In this document: one piece after another, positions 18,623 to 28,061 of the stretch
Position numbering within the stretch: position 1 is the first letter of the stretch
Layout: every line of letters begins with the position of its first letter
DNA from: an uncultured SAR116 cluster alpha proteobacterium
Lineage (GTDB): Bacteria > Pseudomonadota > Alphaproteobacteria > Puniceispirillales > Marisalimonadaceae
Reading direction: 5' to 3'
Assembly: GCA_902630555.1 (NCBI GenBank)
Contig: CACOVB010000002.1
Span: forward strand, 1 to 47,500
DNA length: 47,500 bases
The notes under the pieces: model-generated
Database searches by the model: none
What the model saw: the letters and a program-made list of their open reading frames with translations, nothing else
Told to the model about the DNA's origin: nothing
Program-made: the position numbers and the translations under genes

Positions 18623-18907
18623 ATGTCTAAAGTATGTGAAATTTCAGGTAAAAAACCAATGACTGGGAACAATGTCAGTCATGCTAATAATAGGACCAAA
18701 AGGAGATTTATTCCAAATCTTCAAAACGTAAAATTATATAGTGGAATATTGCAAAAATACATTAATTTAAACATTACTATTAGAACTATGAAAACTGTTG
18801 AAAAAAATGGTGGCTTAGATTCTTATCTTATTAAAACAAGTAATAAAAACTTGGCTGATACAGCTATTAAAATTAAAAAGCAAATTTTAAAAAATAATAA
18901 AAAGTAA
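18623..18907 (+). CDS. rpmB: 50S ribosomal protein L28
   Basis: A 94-residue basic protein of the large ribosomal subunit. The N-terminus SKVCEISGKKPMTGNNVSHANNRTKRRF is diagnostic of L28, and RTMKTVEKNGGLDSYLI marks the conserved C-terminal part. Alphaproteobacterial L28 is longer than the 78-residue E. coli form, consistent with this length. It is preceded by a good promoter and AAGGG. In many Alphaproteobacteria rpmB adjoins the cobT-cobS genes, as here; three bases separate its stop from that of convergent cobT. Confidence 0.96.
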   Translation: MSKVCEISGKKPMTGNNVSHANNRTKRRFIPNLQNVKLYSGILQKYINLNITIRTMKTVEKNGGLDSYLIKTSNKNLADTAIKIKKQILKNNKK

Positions 18908-18910
18908 TCA

Positions 18911-20740
18911 TTATACATTTTCATCAAATAAATCTGCAAGTTGTTCCGTCATTGCTCCAGCAAGATGTTCTGCATCAGTGAGAGTAACAGCTTTTTTATA
19001 ATATCTTGTAACATCATGACCGATTCCGATTGCAATTAATTCAACTGGAGATTGATTTTCTATAAAATTAATTATTAGTTTTAAATGTTTTTCTAGGTAG
19101 TTACCACTATTTGCTGACAATGTGGTGTCATCTACAGGAGCTCCATCACTGATAACCATCAAAATTTTTCTTTCTTCGTATCTGTGAAAAATTCTTTCAT
19201 GAGCCCATGTCAGAGCTTCACCATCAATATTCTCTTTTAATATACCTTCTCTAAGCATTAAACCTAGAGAGTTTTTTGCTCTTCGCCATGGTGCATCTGC
19301 TGATTTATAGATAATGTGCCTTAAATCATTAAGTCTACCTGGGTTTGTTATCTTACCTTCATTTATCCATTGTTCTCTAGATTGACCTCCTTTCCAAGCT
19401 TTTGTTGTAAAGCCTAAAATTTCAACTTTAACTCCACACCTTTCTAATGTTCTTGCTAGAATATCTGCACTTATAGCGGCAATAGTAATTGGTCTACCCC
19501 TCATTGAACCTGAGTTATCAATTAAAATTGAAACAATAGTATCTTTAAATTTTGTATCTTTCTCAACTTTATATGAAAGTGGGAATAAAGGATTTGAAAC
19601 AACTCTTGCCAATTTTGCGGCATCAAGCATTCCTTCTTCTAAATCAAATTCCCATGTTCTATTTTGTCTTGCTTGTAATTTTCTTTGTAATTTGTTAGCT
19701 AAGCGAGCGACAGCTCCTTGAAGATTTTCAAGTTGTTTATCTAAGGTTTTCCTTAATCTTAATAATTCATCATTATCACATAGATCTGTTGCATTTATAA
19801 TTTCGTCATATTTTTTTGTAAAAATTTTATAAGCATTTGACTTGTTATCTAATTGATTTTGATTATTTTGTTGCTTAGAAATTAGTTCTTCATTTCCTTC
19901 TCCGTCGTTGTTTTCGATATCATCATCTGAAAACTCATTGTCATCAGAAGTAGCTTCTGTATTTTCTTCTACGCCAGTTTCAATTCCGTCTTCATTTTCT
20001 TCTTCACTATCTCCTTGTGATGTATTATTTTGATCATCCGAGTTTTCTTCATCACTTCCCTCATTATCAGAATCATCGTCAGAATTATTATTATCATCAT
20101 CTAAGTCTCCTAATTCAGATTTTAATGCGATAAGAAGATTATTGATATTTTTTCCAAATAACTCTTGATCATTTATATTTTCTGAAAGTTCAGATATAAA
20201 TTTTCCAACTCTTTTTTCTAACCAAGGTTCCCATAAAGACATAGTTTTTTTTGAATTTTGAGGTATAGGTGCGTCTGATAGTTTTTTTCTTAAATATAAA
20301 TGCATTGCGTTTACAAAAGAAGTTTTGTCATCACTTCCCGGTGGCGCAATTAAATTAGTCTCAAATTTTTTTTCTATTAATTTCTGTAAATTTTTTTTTA
20401 CTCCATAAAATTTCTTACTACCTATTTTTTCGATTCTTGCATCTTCAGCTAAATTAAAAATAGCTGCGGCCAAATCAGATGATGGTTTTAATTTTGAATG
20501 AATTGTTTTATCATGATATTGTAATTTGAGTGAAATCTCATCTGATTCCCCCCTAGTTTTATTAACAATTGTTTCATCAAAGTCATTTGAATCTTTTGCA
20601 ATTGTTATTTGTTTTGAATTAAATCTAGTCGTATTTCCAAAAAATTGTATTTCACGATTTTTTAATTTTTCTGCAGCAATTGCCTTGATAGTGGCCACAG
20701 TCGCATTTTGAAATTCAGCTAGTTTTTTTTCTTTATTCAT
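18911..20740 (-). CDS. cobT: CobT, cobaltochelatase subunit with VWA domain
   Basis: The 609-residue subunit that, with CobS (AAA+) and CobN, inserts cobalt into hydrogenobyrinate a,c-diamide in aerobic B12 synthesis; the pair resembles MoxR/VWA modules. The N-terminal half is followed by a very acidic, Asp/Glu/Asn/Ser-rich linker (about residues 210-285), typical of CobT. The C-terminal von Willebrand A domain has the metal site DNSGSMRG (about residue 410), and the conserved tail [15 protein letters not shown] follows. The start overlaps the cobS stop by 8 bases. No cobN or other B12-synthesis gene is in view, so the actual client metal or protein is open. Confidence 0.94.
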   Translation of the reverse strand: MNKEKKLAEFQNATVATIKAIAAEKLKNREIQFFGNTTRFNSKQITIAKDSNDFDETIVNKTRGESDEISLKLQYHDKTIHSKLKPSSDLAAAIFNLAEDARIEKIGSKKFYGVKKNLQKLIEKKFETNLIAPPGSDDKTSFVNAMHLYLRKKLSDAPIPQNSKKTMSLWEPWLEKRVGKFISELSENINDQELFGKNINNLLIALKSELGDLDDDNNNSDDDSDNEGSDEENSDDQNNTSQGDSEEENEDGIETGVEENTEATSDDNEFSDDDIENNDGEGNEELISKQQNNQNQLDNKSNAYKIFTKKYDEIINATDLCDNDELLRLRKTLDKQLENLQGAVARLANKLQRKLQARQNRTWEFDLEEGMLDAAKLARVVSNPLFPLSYKVEKDTKFKDTIVSILIDNSGSMRGRPITIAAISADILARTLERCGVKVEILGFTTKAWKGGQSREQWINEGKITNPGRLNDLRHIIYKSADAPWRRAKNSLGLMLREGILKENIDGEALTWAHERIFHRYEERKILMVISDGAPVDDTTLSANSGNYLEKHLKLIINFIENQSPVELIAIGIGHDVTRYYKKAVTLTDAEHLAGAMTEQLADLFDENV

Positions 20741-21737
20741 TTTCTAAGGTTTCGTTTTCAACTAATGTTCTTCCAAAACAACGTTGATAATATTCTGAAA
20801 CAATTGGTTTTTCTACTTCGTCACATTTATTTAAAAAAGTCATTTTAAATGCAAGATCTAAATCATCGATAATATTAAAATTTTCTGCCCAGGTTATTAC
20901 AGTTCTTGGTGACATTACAGTAGATAAGTCACCGGCTATAAAACCATTTCGAGTTAATTCAGCTAAAGATACCATTTGATTAATTAATTTTTCATTTTTT
21001 CCTAAAAATGTTGGAACCTTAGCTAAAACAATTTTTTCTTCAATCTCGTTTGGTAAATAATTTAATGCAGATACAATAGACCATCTATCCATTTGGCCTT
21101 GATTAATTTGTTGTGTCCCATGATAAAGGCCACTGGTATCACCCAAGCCTACAGTATTTGCTGTAGCAAAAAGTCTAAAATTTTGGTGAGGAGTAATTAC
21201 TTTATTATTATCTAATAATGTTAATTTTCCACTAGCTTCTAAAATTCTTTGAATTACAAACATAACGTCAGGTCTTCCTGCATCATATTCATCAAAGACA
21301 AGAGCAACTGGATTTTGAAGAGCCCAAGGTAAAACTCCTTCTTTAAAAACAGTTACTTGTTTGCCATCTTCGAGCACAATTGCATCTTTTCCTACTAAAT
21401 CTAAACGACTAATGTGACTATCTAAGTTAATTCTAATACAAGGCCAATTTAATCTTGAAGCAACTTGTTCTATGTGAGTTGATTTACCAGTACCATGATA
21501 TCCTTGGATCATTACTCTTCTATTATAAGAAAAACCAGCAAGAATTGCTTTAGTAGTTACTTCATCAAAGACATAAGATTCATCATGATCAGGGACAAAT
21601 TTTGTTTTTTCTTTAAATCCATAAACTTTCATGTTCGAAGAAAACCCAAAAAGTGACTTTGTATTAACTTCTTCTAGATTTTTTGGAAATGCTTTTTCAT
21701 CATTATCCATATTTCTTGCAAGTCCAATATCATTCAT
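20733..21737 (-). CDS. cobS: CobS, cobaltochelatase AAA+ ATPase subunit
   Basis: A MoxR-type AAA+ ATPase of 334 residues that forms a ring with CobT and powers metal insertion by the CobN subunit. The N-terminal segment [20 protein letters not shown] is CobS-specific. Walker A is GYHGTGKST (about residue 79), Walker [15 protein letters not shown], sensor 1 ATANTVG. The start is supported by GGAG eight bases upstream of ATG 21737. It lies between the J protein (24 bases upstream) and cobT (8-base overlap). Confidence 0.95.
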   Translation of the reverse strand: MNDIGLARNMDNDEKAFPKNLEEVNTKSLFGFSSNMKVYGFKEKTKFVPDHDESYVFDEVTTKAILAGFSYNRRVMIQGYHGTGKSTHIEQVASRLNWPCIRINLDSHISRLDLVGKDAIVLEDGKQVTVFKEGVLPWALQNPVALVFDEYDAGRPDVMFVIQRILEASGKLTLLDNNKVITPHQNFRLFATANTVGLGDTSGLYHGTQQINQGQMDRWSIVSALNYLPNEIEEKIVLAKVPTFLGKNEKLINQMVSLAELTRNGFIAGDLSTVMSPRTVITWAENFNIIDDLDLAFKMTFLNKCDEVEKPIVSEYYQRCFGRTLVENETLENE

Positions 21738-21760
21738 ATATATATCTCCAAAATTTTATA

Positions 21761-22276
21761 TTAATTAATATCTATTGATGGGCTGTTAAAAGATTTGATG
21801 ATTGCTTTGTAAGCATTAGTTATTTTTACAAACATATCACTTTCATTATCTTTTAATTTTAAATTTTTGTCTGGATGCCATTTCTTTGCCAATAATTTAT
21901 ATTGTTTCTTGACTTCTTCAATGTTTGCTGTTGGATTTAATTCTAATAATTTCCAGGAAGATAGTAATTTAGAATTATTTTTTTTCTTAGAAAGATTTTT
22001 ATCCTCTATATCATTGAAAAAATTGAAAGTATCATTTACTTTTTTGTTAAAATTACTCGTGCCAAATTTCCATGATGGTCTATCCCATGTTGTTGATTTT
22101 CTGATTTCATTTTCAAATTGTTCTTCGGTAAGACCTTCAAAAAAATTCCATGATTTATTAAAATCTCTTATATGTTCAATACAATAATATTTATAATTAG
22201 TAATATCTTTTCTAGATTTAGGTGCTGGATAAATCCCTTCTTCCATACAATTTAAAAACTCACAAATTTTTTTCAT
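21761..22276 (-). CDS. J-domain (DnaJ-like) protein associated with cobS
   Basis: A 171-residue protein. The N-terminal region (CEFLNCMEEGIYPAPKS, then YYCIEHIRDFNKSWNFFEGL) is characteristic of the alphaproteobacterial protein encoded just upstream of cobS. The C-terminal J domain has the HPDK motif (KWHPDKNLK, about residue 135), so it should stimulate a DnaK-type Hsp70. The usual J-protein Gly/Phe and zinc-finger domains are absent. Its client is unknown; the conserved position suggests a link to CobST or to the divergent bolA. It is divergent from bolA across about 70 bases. Confidence 0.9.
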   Translation of the reverse strand: MKKICEFLNCMEEGIYPAPKSRKDITNYKYYCIEHIRDFNKSWNFFEGLTEEQFENEIRKSTTWDRPSWKFGTSNFNKKVNDTFNFFNDIEDKNLSKKKNNSKLLSSWKLLELNPTANIEEVKKQYKLLAKKWHPDKNLKLKDNESDMFVKITNAYKAIIKSFNSPSIDIN

Positions 22277-22347
22277 TCTTATCTTTTAAACCTTGATCAG
22301 TTAGAAATTAATTTTATATTAAACTCATAAATATACAAATAGCATAA

Positions 22348-22626
22348 ATGAATAGAAAAGCAAAAATAACTAATATTTTAAATGAAAATCTTGATCTTTA
22401 TAGATGTTATGTTTCAGATGTATCAGAATCACACAAAGGTCACAGTGGATATGTTAAAGGAGAAGAAACTCACTTTGAGGTTTTTATCATTTCAAATGAT
22501 TTTGAAAATAAAAATAGATTAGAAAGACATAAAATGGTTAATAATTTTTTAAAAAATGAATTTTTAGGTTCTTTACATTCAATTACTTATAAGTTGATGA
22601 CAGTATCAGAAAGTAAGAAGAATTAA
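22348..22626 (+). CDS. bolA: BolA family protein
   Basis: A 92-residue protein with the BolA KH-like fold: SDVSESHKGHSGYVKGEETHFEV includes the conserved His and the GEETHF segment, then RLERHKMV with its Arg-His, and a terminal LHSITYKL. BolA proteins act with monothiol glutaredoxins in iron-sulfur cluster handling and in morphology or stress gene control. Position next to the J-protein/cobS/cobT genes is typical of Alphaproteobacteria. No Shine-Dalgarno is obvious. Its stop interlocks with that of the DUF2889 gene. Confidence 0.93.
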   Translation: MNRKAKITNILNENLDLYRCYVSDVSESHKGHSGYVKGEETHFEVFIISNDFENKNRLERHKMVNNFLKNEFLGSLHSITYKLMTVSESKKN

Positions 22627-23174
22627 TTTTGATACCATTTTGGCCATAATCTTTTAACAACTTCACTACTGGTGTTAAATGCATGACAAGTCCCAAGAAG
22701 AAGTGGCTTTTCTTGATTTTGGTTTAATTTGGTCTCATTTCGATTTTTTTGTTTTGATTTGTAAGGATATATTGTTTGGAAAGCAGCCGTGGCAGCTGAA
22801 GATAGTAGCTCTGTTATATGAGTACAGCCATTTGTTTCACCTATTAATTTTGTTATTTCTCTCTTCCAACCAGATTTAATTTGAAGCCCAATAATTTTTT
22901 TGAAATTTGAGTTTGCATTTTTACAAATAGAATAAGGACTATTTTCTGTTTTAGCTTCTGCATCTACAACAAACAAATTGTCATCAAGAACTAATTTTAT
23001 TTTCATTTGGTGTATAGGCTCGTCTTTTTTAATAGTACCTCTGTCATGATTTTGAAAATCGTAATTTTTAGTATCTATTAATTCAGCTTCAATTTCAAAA
23101 AGTTCATCATCTCTGATATAGCCTTTAAAACTTATATTTCTGTTATGAAGTAATTCACGTTTTATTTTATTCAT
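22623..23174 (-). CDS. DUF2889 family protein
   Basis: A 183-residue soluble protein if read from ATG 23172-23174. Motifs that recall the DUF2889 family are FKGYIRDDELFEIEAEL, DEPIHQMKIKLVLDD, AEAKTENSPYSIC, GLQIKSGWKREI and GCTHITELL with the conserved Cys-Thr-His. No activity is established for the family. I choose ATG 23174 because its A is shared with the last base of the corC stop (TAATG), a standard coupled arrangement; an upstream in-frame start would extend seven residues into corC. It is the last gene of aroK-aroB-corC-DUF2889. Confidence 0.8.
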   Translation of the reverse strand: MNKIKRELLHNRNISFKGYIRDDELFEIEAELIDTKNYDFQNHDRGTIKKDEPIHQMKIKLVLDDNLFVVDAEAKTENSPYSICKNANSNFKKIIGLQIKSGWKREITKLIGETNGCTHITELLSSAATAAFQTIYPYKSKQKNRNETKLNQNQEKPLLLGTCHAFNTSSEVVKRLWPKWYQN

Positions 23175-24427
23175 TATTTTTCTTGTTCTTTCCATAATCT
23201 CAATTTAGATAAAAAGTTTTTATCTTTTTGTAATATTCTGATTTTAATTCCAAAGAGTCTAAACTCTTGTCCAGGGTTTGGAATTGTTTTTGTTTCAAAA
23301 ACAACCAACCCGGCAATAGTATTGTAATTTTCATCTGGTGAATCCCAAGCTAGGGATCGGTTTAAATCTCTTATTGTAACTGAACCGTCAATTATCAAAG
23401 AGCCATCAGGTTGTGATTTTACACCTTCAACATTTATATCAGTTTCATCATCAATTTCTCCAACAATTTCTTCTAAAATATCTTCTAATGTCACAATTCC
23501 ACGAAAATCACCATATTCATTTACTACAATGGCAAAGTGCTCTTTCCTACCTCTGAAAATTTCTAATTGATCTAATATTGGTGTCGTTTCTGGGGCAAAG
23601 TAAGGATCGATTAAAATATTTTTAAGATCAAATGATTTTGTATCTTTAAAATTGTTTCTTTGTAAAAATCTGAAAAGTTCTTTTGCATGCAATATACCAA
23701 TGATATTATCTTGTGTTCCTGAAAAAACAGGTATTCTAGTATAGGGACTTTCTCCAACAATTTTATAAATATTTGCTGCAGATAAGTTAATATCAATCAT
23801 TGTCACTACCCCTCTATGTGTCATGACTTCTTCAATATTTACATCTTCAATGTCAATCATACTTGACATTATTTTTCCTCTTTCGATAGCCCTGGTTTCT
23901 TTTCCAGCATGCAATCTTATCATTCCTTTTAATTCTTCTGTCTTAGCTTCTTCACTAGCATAATCTGGTCCAGTTATTAATTTTGAAAATTTTTCTGTTA
24001 AGAAAGTTAAAGGAGTAAAAATTATAATAATTAAATTAATTAATGGCGAAACTATAAGTGCAATTTCATCTGCATTTTTAAGAGCATAAGTCTTTGGTAT
24101 CATCTCAGCAAAAATGACAAGGATTATAGTTAATATAATTGTAATAATAATTAAAGGTATGTCTGTAAAATATTGTATTGCAAAACTGGTCGCATATACT
24201 GAAGCAATTATATTTACAAAATTATTTCCTATAAGTATTGTTCCAATCATTTTATCTCGATTTTTTAAAATCTTTTCGATTAATTTTGCTTTTTTATTTC
24301 CTTTGTTTACAAGCTCATTAATACGAGCTTCAGATACAGCTGTTAAAGCAGTTTCAGAGCTTGAAAAAAATGCAGAACATACAATTAAAAAAACAATAAT
24401 TAGTATAAAAATACTTAATTCATTCAT
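23174..24427 (-). CDS. CorC/HlyC-family (CNNM) membrane transporter with CBS pair
   Basis: A 417-residue integral membrane protein. An N-terminal CNNM (DUF21) domain has about four helices and the motif FFSSSETALTAVSEARINEL. Two CBS domains follow (about residues 200-320; YTRIPVFSGTQDNIIGILHAKEL and GDFRGIVTLEDILEEIVGEI), then a C-terminal transporter-associated CorC_HlyC domain. Family members are linked to magnesium (and cobalt) efflux or homeostasis; older annotations as hemolysin are misleading. It overlaps the end of aroB by 8 bases and shares TAATG with the DUF2889 gene. The aroK-aroB-corC order is common in Alphaproteobacteria. Confidence 0.92.
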   Translation of the reverse strand: MNELSIFILIIVFLIVCSAFFSSSETALTAVSEARINELVNKGNKKAKLIEKILKNRDKMIGTILIGNNFVNIIASVYATSFAIQYFTDIPLIIITIILTIILVIFAEMIPKTYALKNADEIALIVSPLINLIIIIFTPLTFLTEKFSKLITGPDYASEEAKTEELKGMIRLHAGKETRAIERGKIMSSMIDIEDVNIEEVMTHRGVVTMIDINLSAANIYKIVGESPYTRIPVFSGTQDNIIGILHAKELFRFLQRNNFKDTKSFDLKNILIDPYFAPETTPILDQLEIFRGRKEHFAIVVNEYGDFRGIVTLEDILEEIVGEIDDETDINVEGVKSQPDGSLIIDGSVTIRDLNRSLAWDSPDENYNTIAGLVVFETKTIPNPGQEFRLFGIKIRILQKDKNFLSKLRLWKEQEK

Positions 24428-25559
24428 TGATCAACTCATTTAAAAATTTTTTTAATGTAATTTCATCTACATCATTTTTAATTAATGCACTTCCTATTCC
24501 ATTAGATAAAATAAATGTAATTTTTCTGTTTTTAACTTTTTTATCTAAATAAAATTTATCTAAAAGTTTTTTTGACGATATTTTTATACCCTTAATGTCC
24601 TTTAATTTTGTTGGAAGATTAAATTTTGATATTAATTCTATACATCTCTTCGCTTCTTTTTTTGAGCATAAATTCATATGGGTACTTAGTTTAAATGCAC
24701 AGGCCATTCCAATTGCAACGGCCTCACCATGAATTAATTTTTTACTATCATAATTTATTAAATTTTCAAATGCATGTGCAAAAGTATGACCGAAATTTAA
24801 TATGGCTCTAATACCTTGTTCTTTTTCATCAATAGATACTATCTTTGCTTTAATTTGACATGATTGAAAAATAATAGTTTCGATATATGGACTTTTTAGT
24901 TTTTTAACACTCTCAATATTTTTTTCTAAATAACTAAAGAACTTTTTATCATATATAAAAGAATATTTAATAACTTCTGCAAAACCTGCTAAAAGCTCTC
25001 TTTCTGGAAGTGTTTTTAAAAAATTTATATCAATTAAAACTCCTTTTGGTTGATAAAAAGTTCCAACAAGGTTTTTTCCATGTTTTGTATTTATTCCAGT
25101 TTTTCCTCCTACAGAACTATCTACTTGAGAAAGTAGAGTTGTTGGAATATGTATACATTTAACTCCCCTTAATACAATTGAACTAGCAAAACCAACTAAA
25201 TCTCCTGTTACACCACCACCTATTGAAATAATAATAGAATCTCTATTAATTTTATGAGACAAAATAAAATTTAATAAAATTGAGAGTTTGTCAAAATTTT
25301 TGAACTTATCTTTTGATTTAATTTTGAAAAAAAAATTTTCTGACCCTAGTTTAGTTGAAACTTTTTCAAAGTCTTTAATCAAATTTTCATGTAATTTTAA
25401 TTTATAAAAAAACTCATCATAAATTACATATATTTTTTTTCCTTTTAAAGTTTTGGAAAAATTCTTTTCTAATGTTTGAATGAAATTATTTCCTATGAAT
25501 ATTGAGTATTTAAATGATTTATTTTCATTAATAACTGATATTTTTTTTAAGACAGTCAT
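24420..25559 (-). CDS. aroB: 3-dehydroquinate synthase
   Basis: Second enzyme of the shikimate pathway; converts DAHP to 3-dehydroquinate with NAD and a divalent metal. The 379-residue product shows the NAD-binding IISIGGGVTGDLVGFASS, IPTTLLSQVDSSVGGKTGIN, LPERELLAGFAEVIKY and the metal-ligand motif NFGHTFAHAFE, plus HGEAVAIGM. The start ATG overlaps the aroK stop (ATGA), indicating coupled translation. Confidence 0.97.
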   Translation of the reverse strand: MTVLKKISVINENKSFKYSIFIGNNFIQTLEKNFSKTLKGKKIYVIYDEFFYKLKLHENLIKDFEKVSTKLGSENFFFKIKSKDKFKNFDKLSILLNFILSHKINRDSIIISIGGGVTGDLVGFASSIVLRGVKCIHIPTTLLSQVDSSVGGKTGINTKHGKNLVGTFYQPKGVLIDINFLKTLPERELLAGFAEVIKYSFIYDKKFFSYLEKNIESVKKLKSPYIETIIFQSCQIKAKIVSIDEKEQGIRAILNFGHTFAHAFENLINYDSKKLIHGEAVAIGMACAFKLSTHMNLCSKKEAKRCIELISKFNLPTKLKDIKGIKISSKKLLDKFYLDKKVKNRKITFILSNGIGSALIKNDVDEITLKKFLNELINE

Positions 25560-26092
25560 AATATACCTTTTATTATTTTATTACATAAATCGTTAACAGA
25601 AAGATTATCTGTATTTATTTTTAAATGTGATTTTTGATAATTTTTAATTCTTTTATTTAATAACATTTCAATATTGGTCTCAACATTACCTTTTATCATA
25701 GGCCTATTAAAAGCTTTGCCAACCCTTTTACTTAAAACTTTAATGTCACTATTTAACCAAATTACCTTAGAATTATTTAGAAGAAATTCTCTAGTTTTTT
25801 TACTTTCAAATCCACCTCCACCTAAACTAATTATAGCCTTAACATTTTGTCTTAAGTATTCACTTACTTTAAGAAAAATAACCTTTTCTTCTATTAAACG
25901 AAAATATTCCTCTCCAAACTTCTCAAAAATCTCACTTATTTTTAAATTTTCTTCTAATTCAATAATTGAGTCTATATCTAAAAAACTTATTCCTAATTTT
26001 TTAGCTAATACACTTCCACAACTAGTTTTACCAGAACCCATCATTCCTACTAAAGTAATTAACTTAATATTATTGTTTGTCATGCTATTCAT
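25556..26092 (-). CDS. aroK: Shikimate kinase
   Basis: A 178-residue P-loop kinase that phosphorylates shikimate. It has Walker A GMMGSGKTS, the shikimate-binding DIDSIIE, FGEEYFRLIEEKV, the glycine motif ISLGGGGFES and the lid Arg in FNRPMI. It is the first gene of the minus-strand set aroK-aroB-corC-DUF2889. The start is ATG 26092 or the Met four codons on (TNNNIKLITLVG follows); neither has a clear Shine-Dalgarno. A 102-base AT-rich gap separates it from the divergent microprotein gene and probably holds promoters for both directions. Confidence 0.95.
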   Translation of the reverse strand: MNSMTNNNIKLITLVGMMGSGKTSCGSVLAKKLGISFLDIDSIIELEENLKISEIFEKFGEEYFRLIEEKVIFLKVSEYLRQNVKAIISLGGGGFESKKTREFLLNNSKVIWLNSDIKVLSKRVGKAFNRPMIKGNVETNIEMLLNKRIKNYQKSHLKINTDNLSVNDLCNKIIKGIL

Positions 26093-26194
26093 ATATTGTA
26101 ACTATAACGTATATAAGTGATTAAAATTCATTTATTTTTTAAAAAATGTAAATAAAGACAAAAACTTGCCACAATCTTTTAATATCACACATTA

Positions 26195-26323
26195 ATGAAA
26201 ATCATAATTTCAATAATTATTTTATTTATTATAGGTTTTTTTACATATATTTATACATGGGATATACCTGTGCCAGAAAAAGAAATAAAAAAAGAAATAA
26301 ATATTTTAGATCTTAAGAAATAA
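26195..26323 (+). CDS. Small single-pass membrane protein (42 residues), uncharacterised
   Basis: A complete frame from ATG 26195 to TAA 26321-26323. A hydrophobic helix (IIISIIILFIIGFFTYIYTW) is followed by a short polar tail DIPVPEKEIKKEINILDLKK. Short proteins with a W-D-(I/L)-P-x-P motif after one helix occur between aroK and xerD in other Alphaproteobacteria as far as I recall, which supports a real gene. It begins a plus-strand set and ends four bases before the next start. No Shine-Dalgarno is visible. Function unknown; an inner-membrane location with the tail outside is plausible. Confidence 0.7.
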   Translation: MKIIISIIILFIIGFFTYIYTWDIPVPEKEIKKEINILDLKK

Positions 26324-26327
26324 ATTT

Positions 26328-28061
26328 ATGAAATTATTATTTATTTTATTCTTAGCTTTATTTTCAAACTCTGCTTTTACTCAGACACTTAAAAACTCTG
26401 ACGGTAACTTTATTAATTTAACAAATGAAATAAAAGGTGACCAAAAAACATCAAATAACGTAAAAAATGATAAAAAAATTGACAAACAAAGTGATAATGA
26501 AACTAAAAAAATAGAATCTGTAATGATTGGTAAGCTTGAAATACCTTCCTTGGGTTCTATTGGTGTAGAAACAAGTTTAAATAAAAAAAAGGGTTTAAAT
26601 TTATGGAGTAATTTTACAGCTAATAATGCAATAAAATATTTAAATCAATTACCAAACAAAATATCTAGTAGATCCTACCAAAGATTTTTAAATGAAGTAT
26701 ATGCCAGTACATCTGAACCACCTAAAGGAAATACTGATGAAATTTCTAAATTTTTAGAGACTAGATTAGTTAAATTAGCTTTAAATGGTCAAACAGATTA
26801 TTTAATTAAAATAATTTCTCAATTGCCTGATAGTCCAAAATGGGAGAGGTGGAAGAAATGGTATATTATTCATCATTTTTTAGTTAAAGACGATACTAAT
26901 GCGTGTCTTAAAATATCCAATACAATTAATATTTATGATAGTATTTTTTGGAAAAAAGCTAATCTATTATGTCTTATTCTTCAAAGGAATTTATCTGAAG
27001 CAAATTTCATATATGATGTTATGCGATCTCAAAATTTATTAGATGAAACATTTGAAACACTAATTGATAAAATTTTAAACGAAAAACAATTAGAAAATTT
27101 AAATTTTAACGATAAATCAGTCTCACCACTCAATTTGATTTTGTTAGATATAACTAAGTATCCAATCAGTTTTGAAATGATAAAAGATTTTGGGTTTGAA
27201 TATAAGTTGCAATTATCTAACCTAATATATTTGAAGCCTGAAGCAAGAGCATTGCTTATTGATCAAATAACAACTGTTAAAGATATAAATAGTGACTCGA
27301 TAATTAAGATATACCAAGACATTAAACTTGAAAATTCAAATCATGATGAGATTCTCAAAATCTTAAATTTAAATCCTAATGGATTGATAAGAGCAAAGGT
27401 TTGGCAAAATTCAATGAAAATCAAAGATAGTTCGGAAAAAGCTGAATTTATACTAAAAAGTCTTTTAATTGAGAACAAACATAATAATTCTAAAATAGCC
27501 ACAGAGCTATACATTCCATCTCTGATTTCTTTAAAAACCAATTCATTGTCTCAATCTCAAACTCAGGATATCAACTACATATATAATCTCAAGAATCCAG
27601 AAAAATTTGTTGACGCACCTTTTTCACAAATATTATTAGATCCTAAAAATAAAGTGTGGGATGAACAGTTTATCTCACGGCACAACGCTTGGAATTTTGT
27701 TAATTTCCTTAGCTATTTAGGGATGAAGTCACCTGACATTGCGTGGGAAAATAATCTTAATTTTACCTCAAAAGATATAAAAAAAATAAATGATAAATTT
27801 TCTTTAAATATTTCTTATGAAGATTTTATTTTAAGTAGAGGAATTTCTAATAATATTAAAGAAAAAAATTATTTAAAAGCAATTTTATTAATTGGTAAAT
27901 TAATAGGTGAAAATGAACTAAAATTTTTAAATTTAACAACTTTTCAAAAAATTGATATGTATTTAACTGATTTAGATTTTTTAACTTTACGTGATGAATT
28001 TAGAAAAGAAGTTTTATATGAAAAGTTTTTCTATTCTAAAAATCTTTACAATGAATTTTGA
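26328..28061 (+). CDS. Uncharacterised exported protein, 577 residues
   Basis: I do not recognise a family. The N-terminus [20 protein letters not shown] is a good signal peptide with likely cleavage after AFT. Residues 20-70 are Lys/Asn/Asp-rich and probably disordered. The remaining about 500 residues look largely alpha-helical, with alternating helical stretches and many Leu, Ile, Asn and Lys, possibly a helical-repeat solenoid. Few cysteines and no enzyme motif stand out. It starts four bases after the microprotein and its 3' end overlaps xerD by 11 bases, so it is probably part of one transcript with xerD and accA. A large exported protein here seems to be a feature of other Alphaproteobacteria as well, but I cannot name it. 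Confidence 0.85.
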   Translation: MKLLFILFLALFSNSAFTQTLKNSDGNFINLTNEIKGDQKTSNNVKNDKKIDKQSDNETKKIESVMIGKLEIPSLGSIGVETSLNKKKGLNLWSNFTANNAIKYLNQLPNKISSRSYQRFLNEVYASTSEPPKGNTDEISKFLETRLVKLALNGQTDYLIKIISQLPDSPKWERWKKWYIIHHFLVKDDTNACLKISNTINIYDSIFWKKANLLCLILQRNLSEANFIYDVMRSQNLLDETFETLIDKILNEKQLENLNFNDKSVSPLNLILLDITKYPISFEMIKDFGFEYKLQLSNLIYLKPEARALLIDQITTVKDINSDSIIKIYQDIKLENSNHDEILKILNLNPNGLIRAKVWQNSMKIKDSSEKAEFILKSLLIENKHNNSKIATELYIPSLISLKTNSLSQSQTQDINYIYNLKNPEKFVDAPFSQILLDPKNKVWDEQFISRHNAWNFVNFLSYLGMKSPDIAWENNLNFTSKDIKKINDKFSLNISYEDFILSRGISNNIKEKNYLKAILLIGKLIGENELKFLNLTTFQKIDMYLTDLDFLTLRDEFRKEVLYEKFFYSKNLYNEF

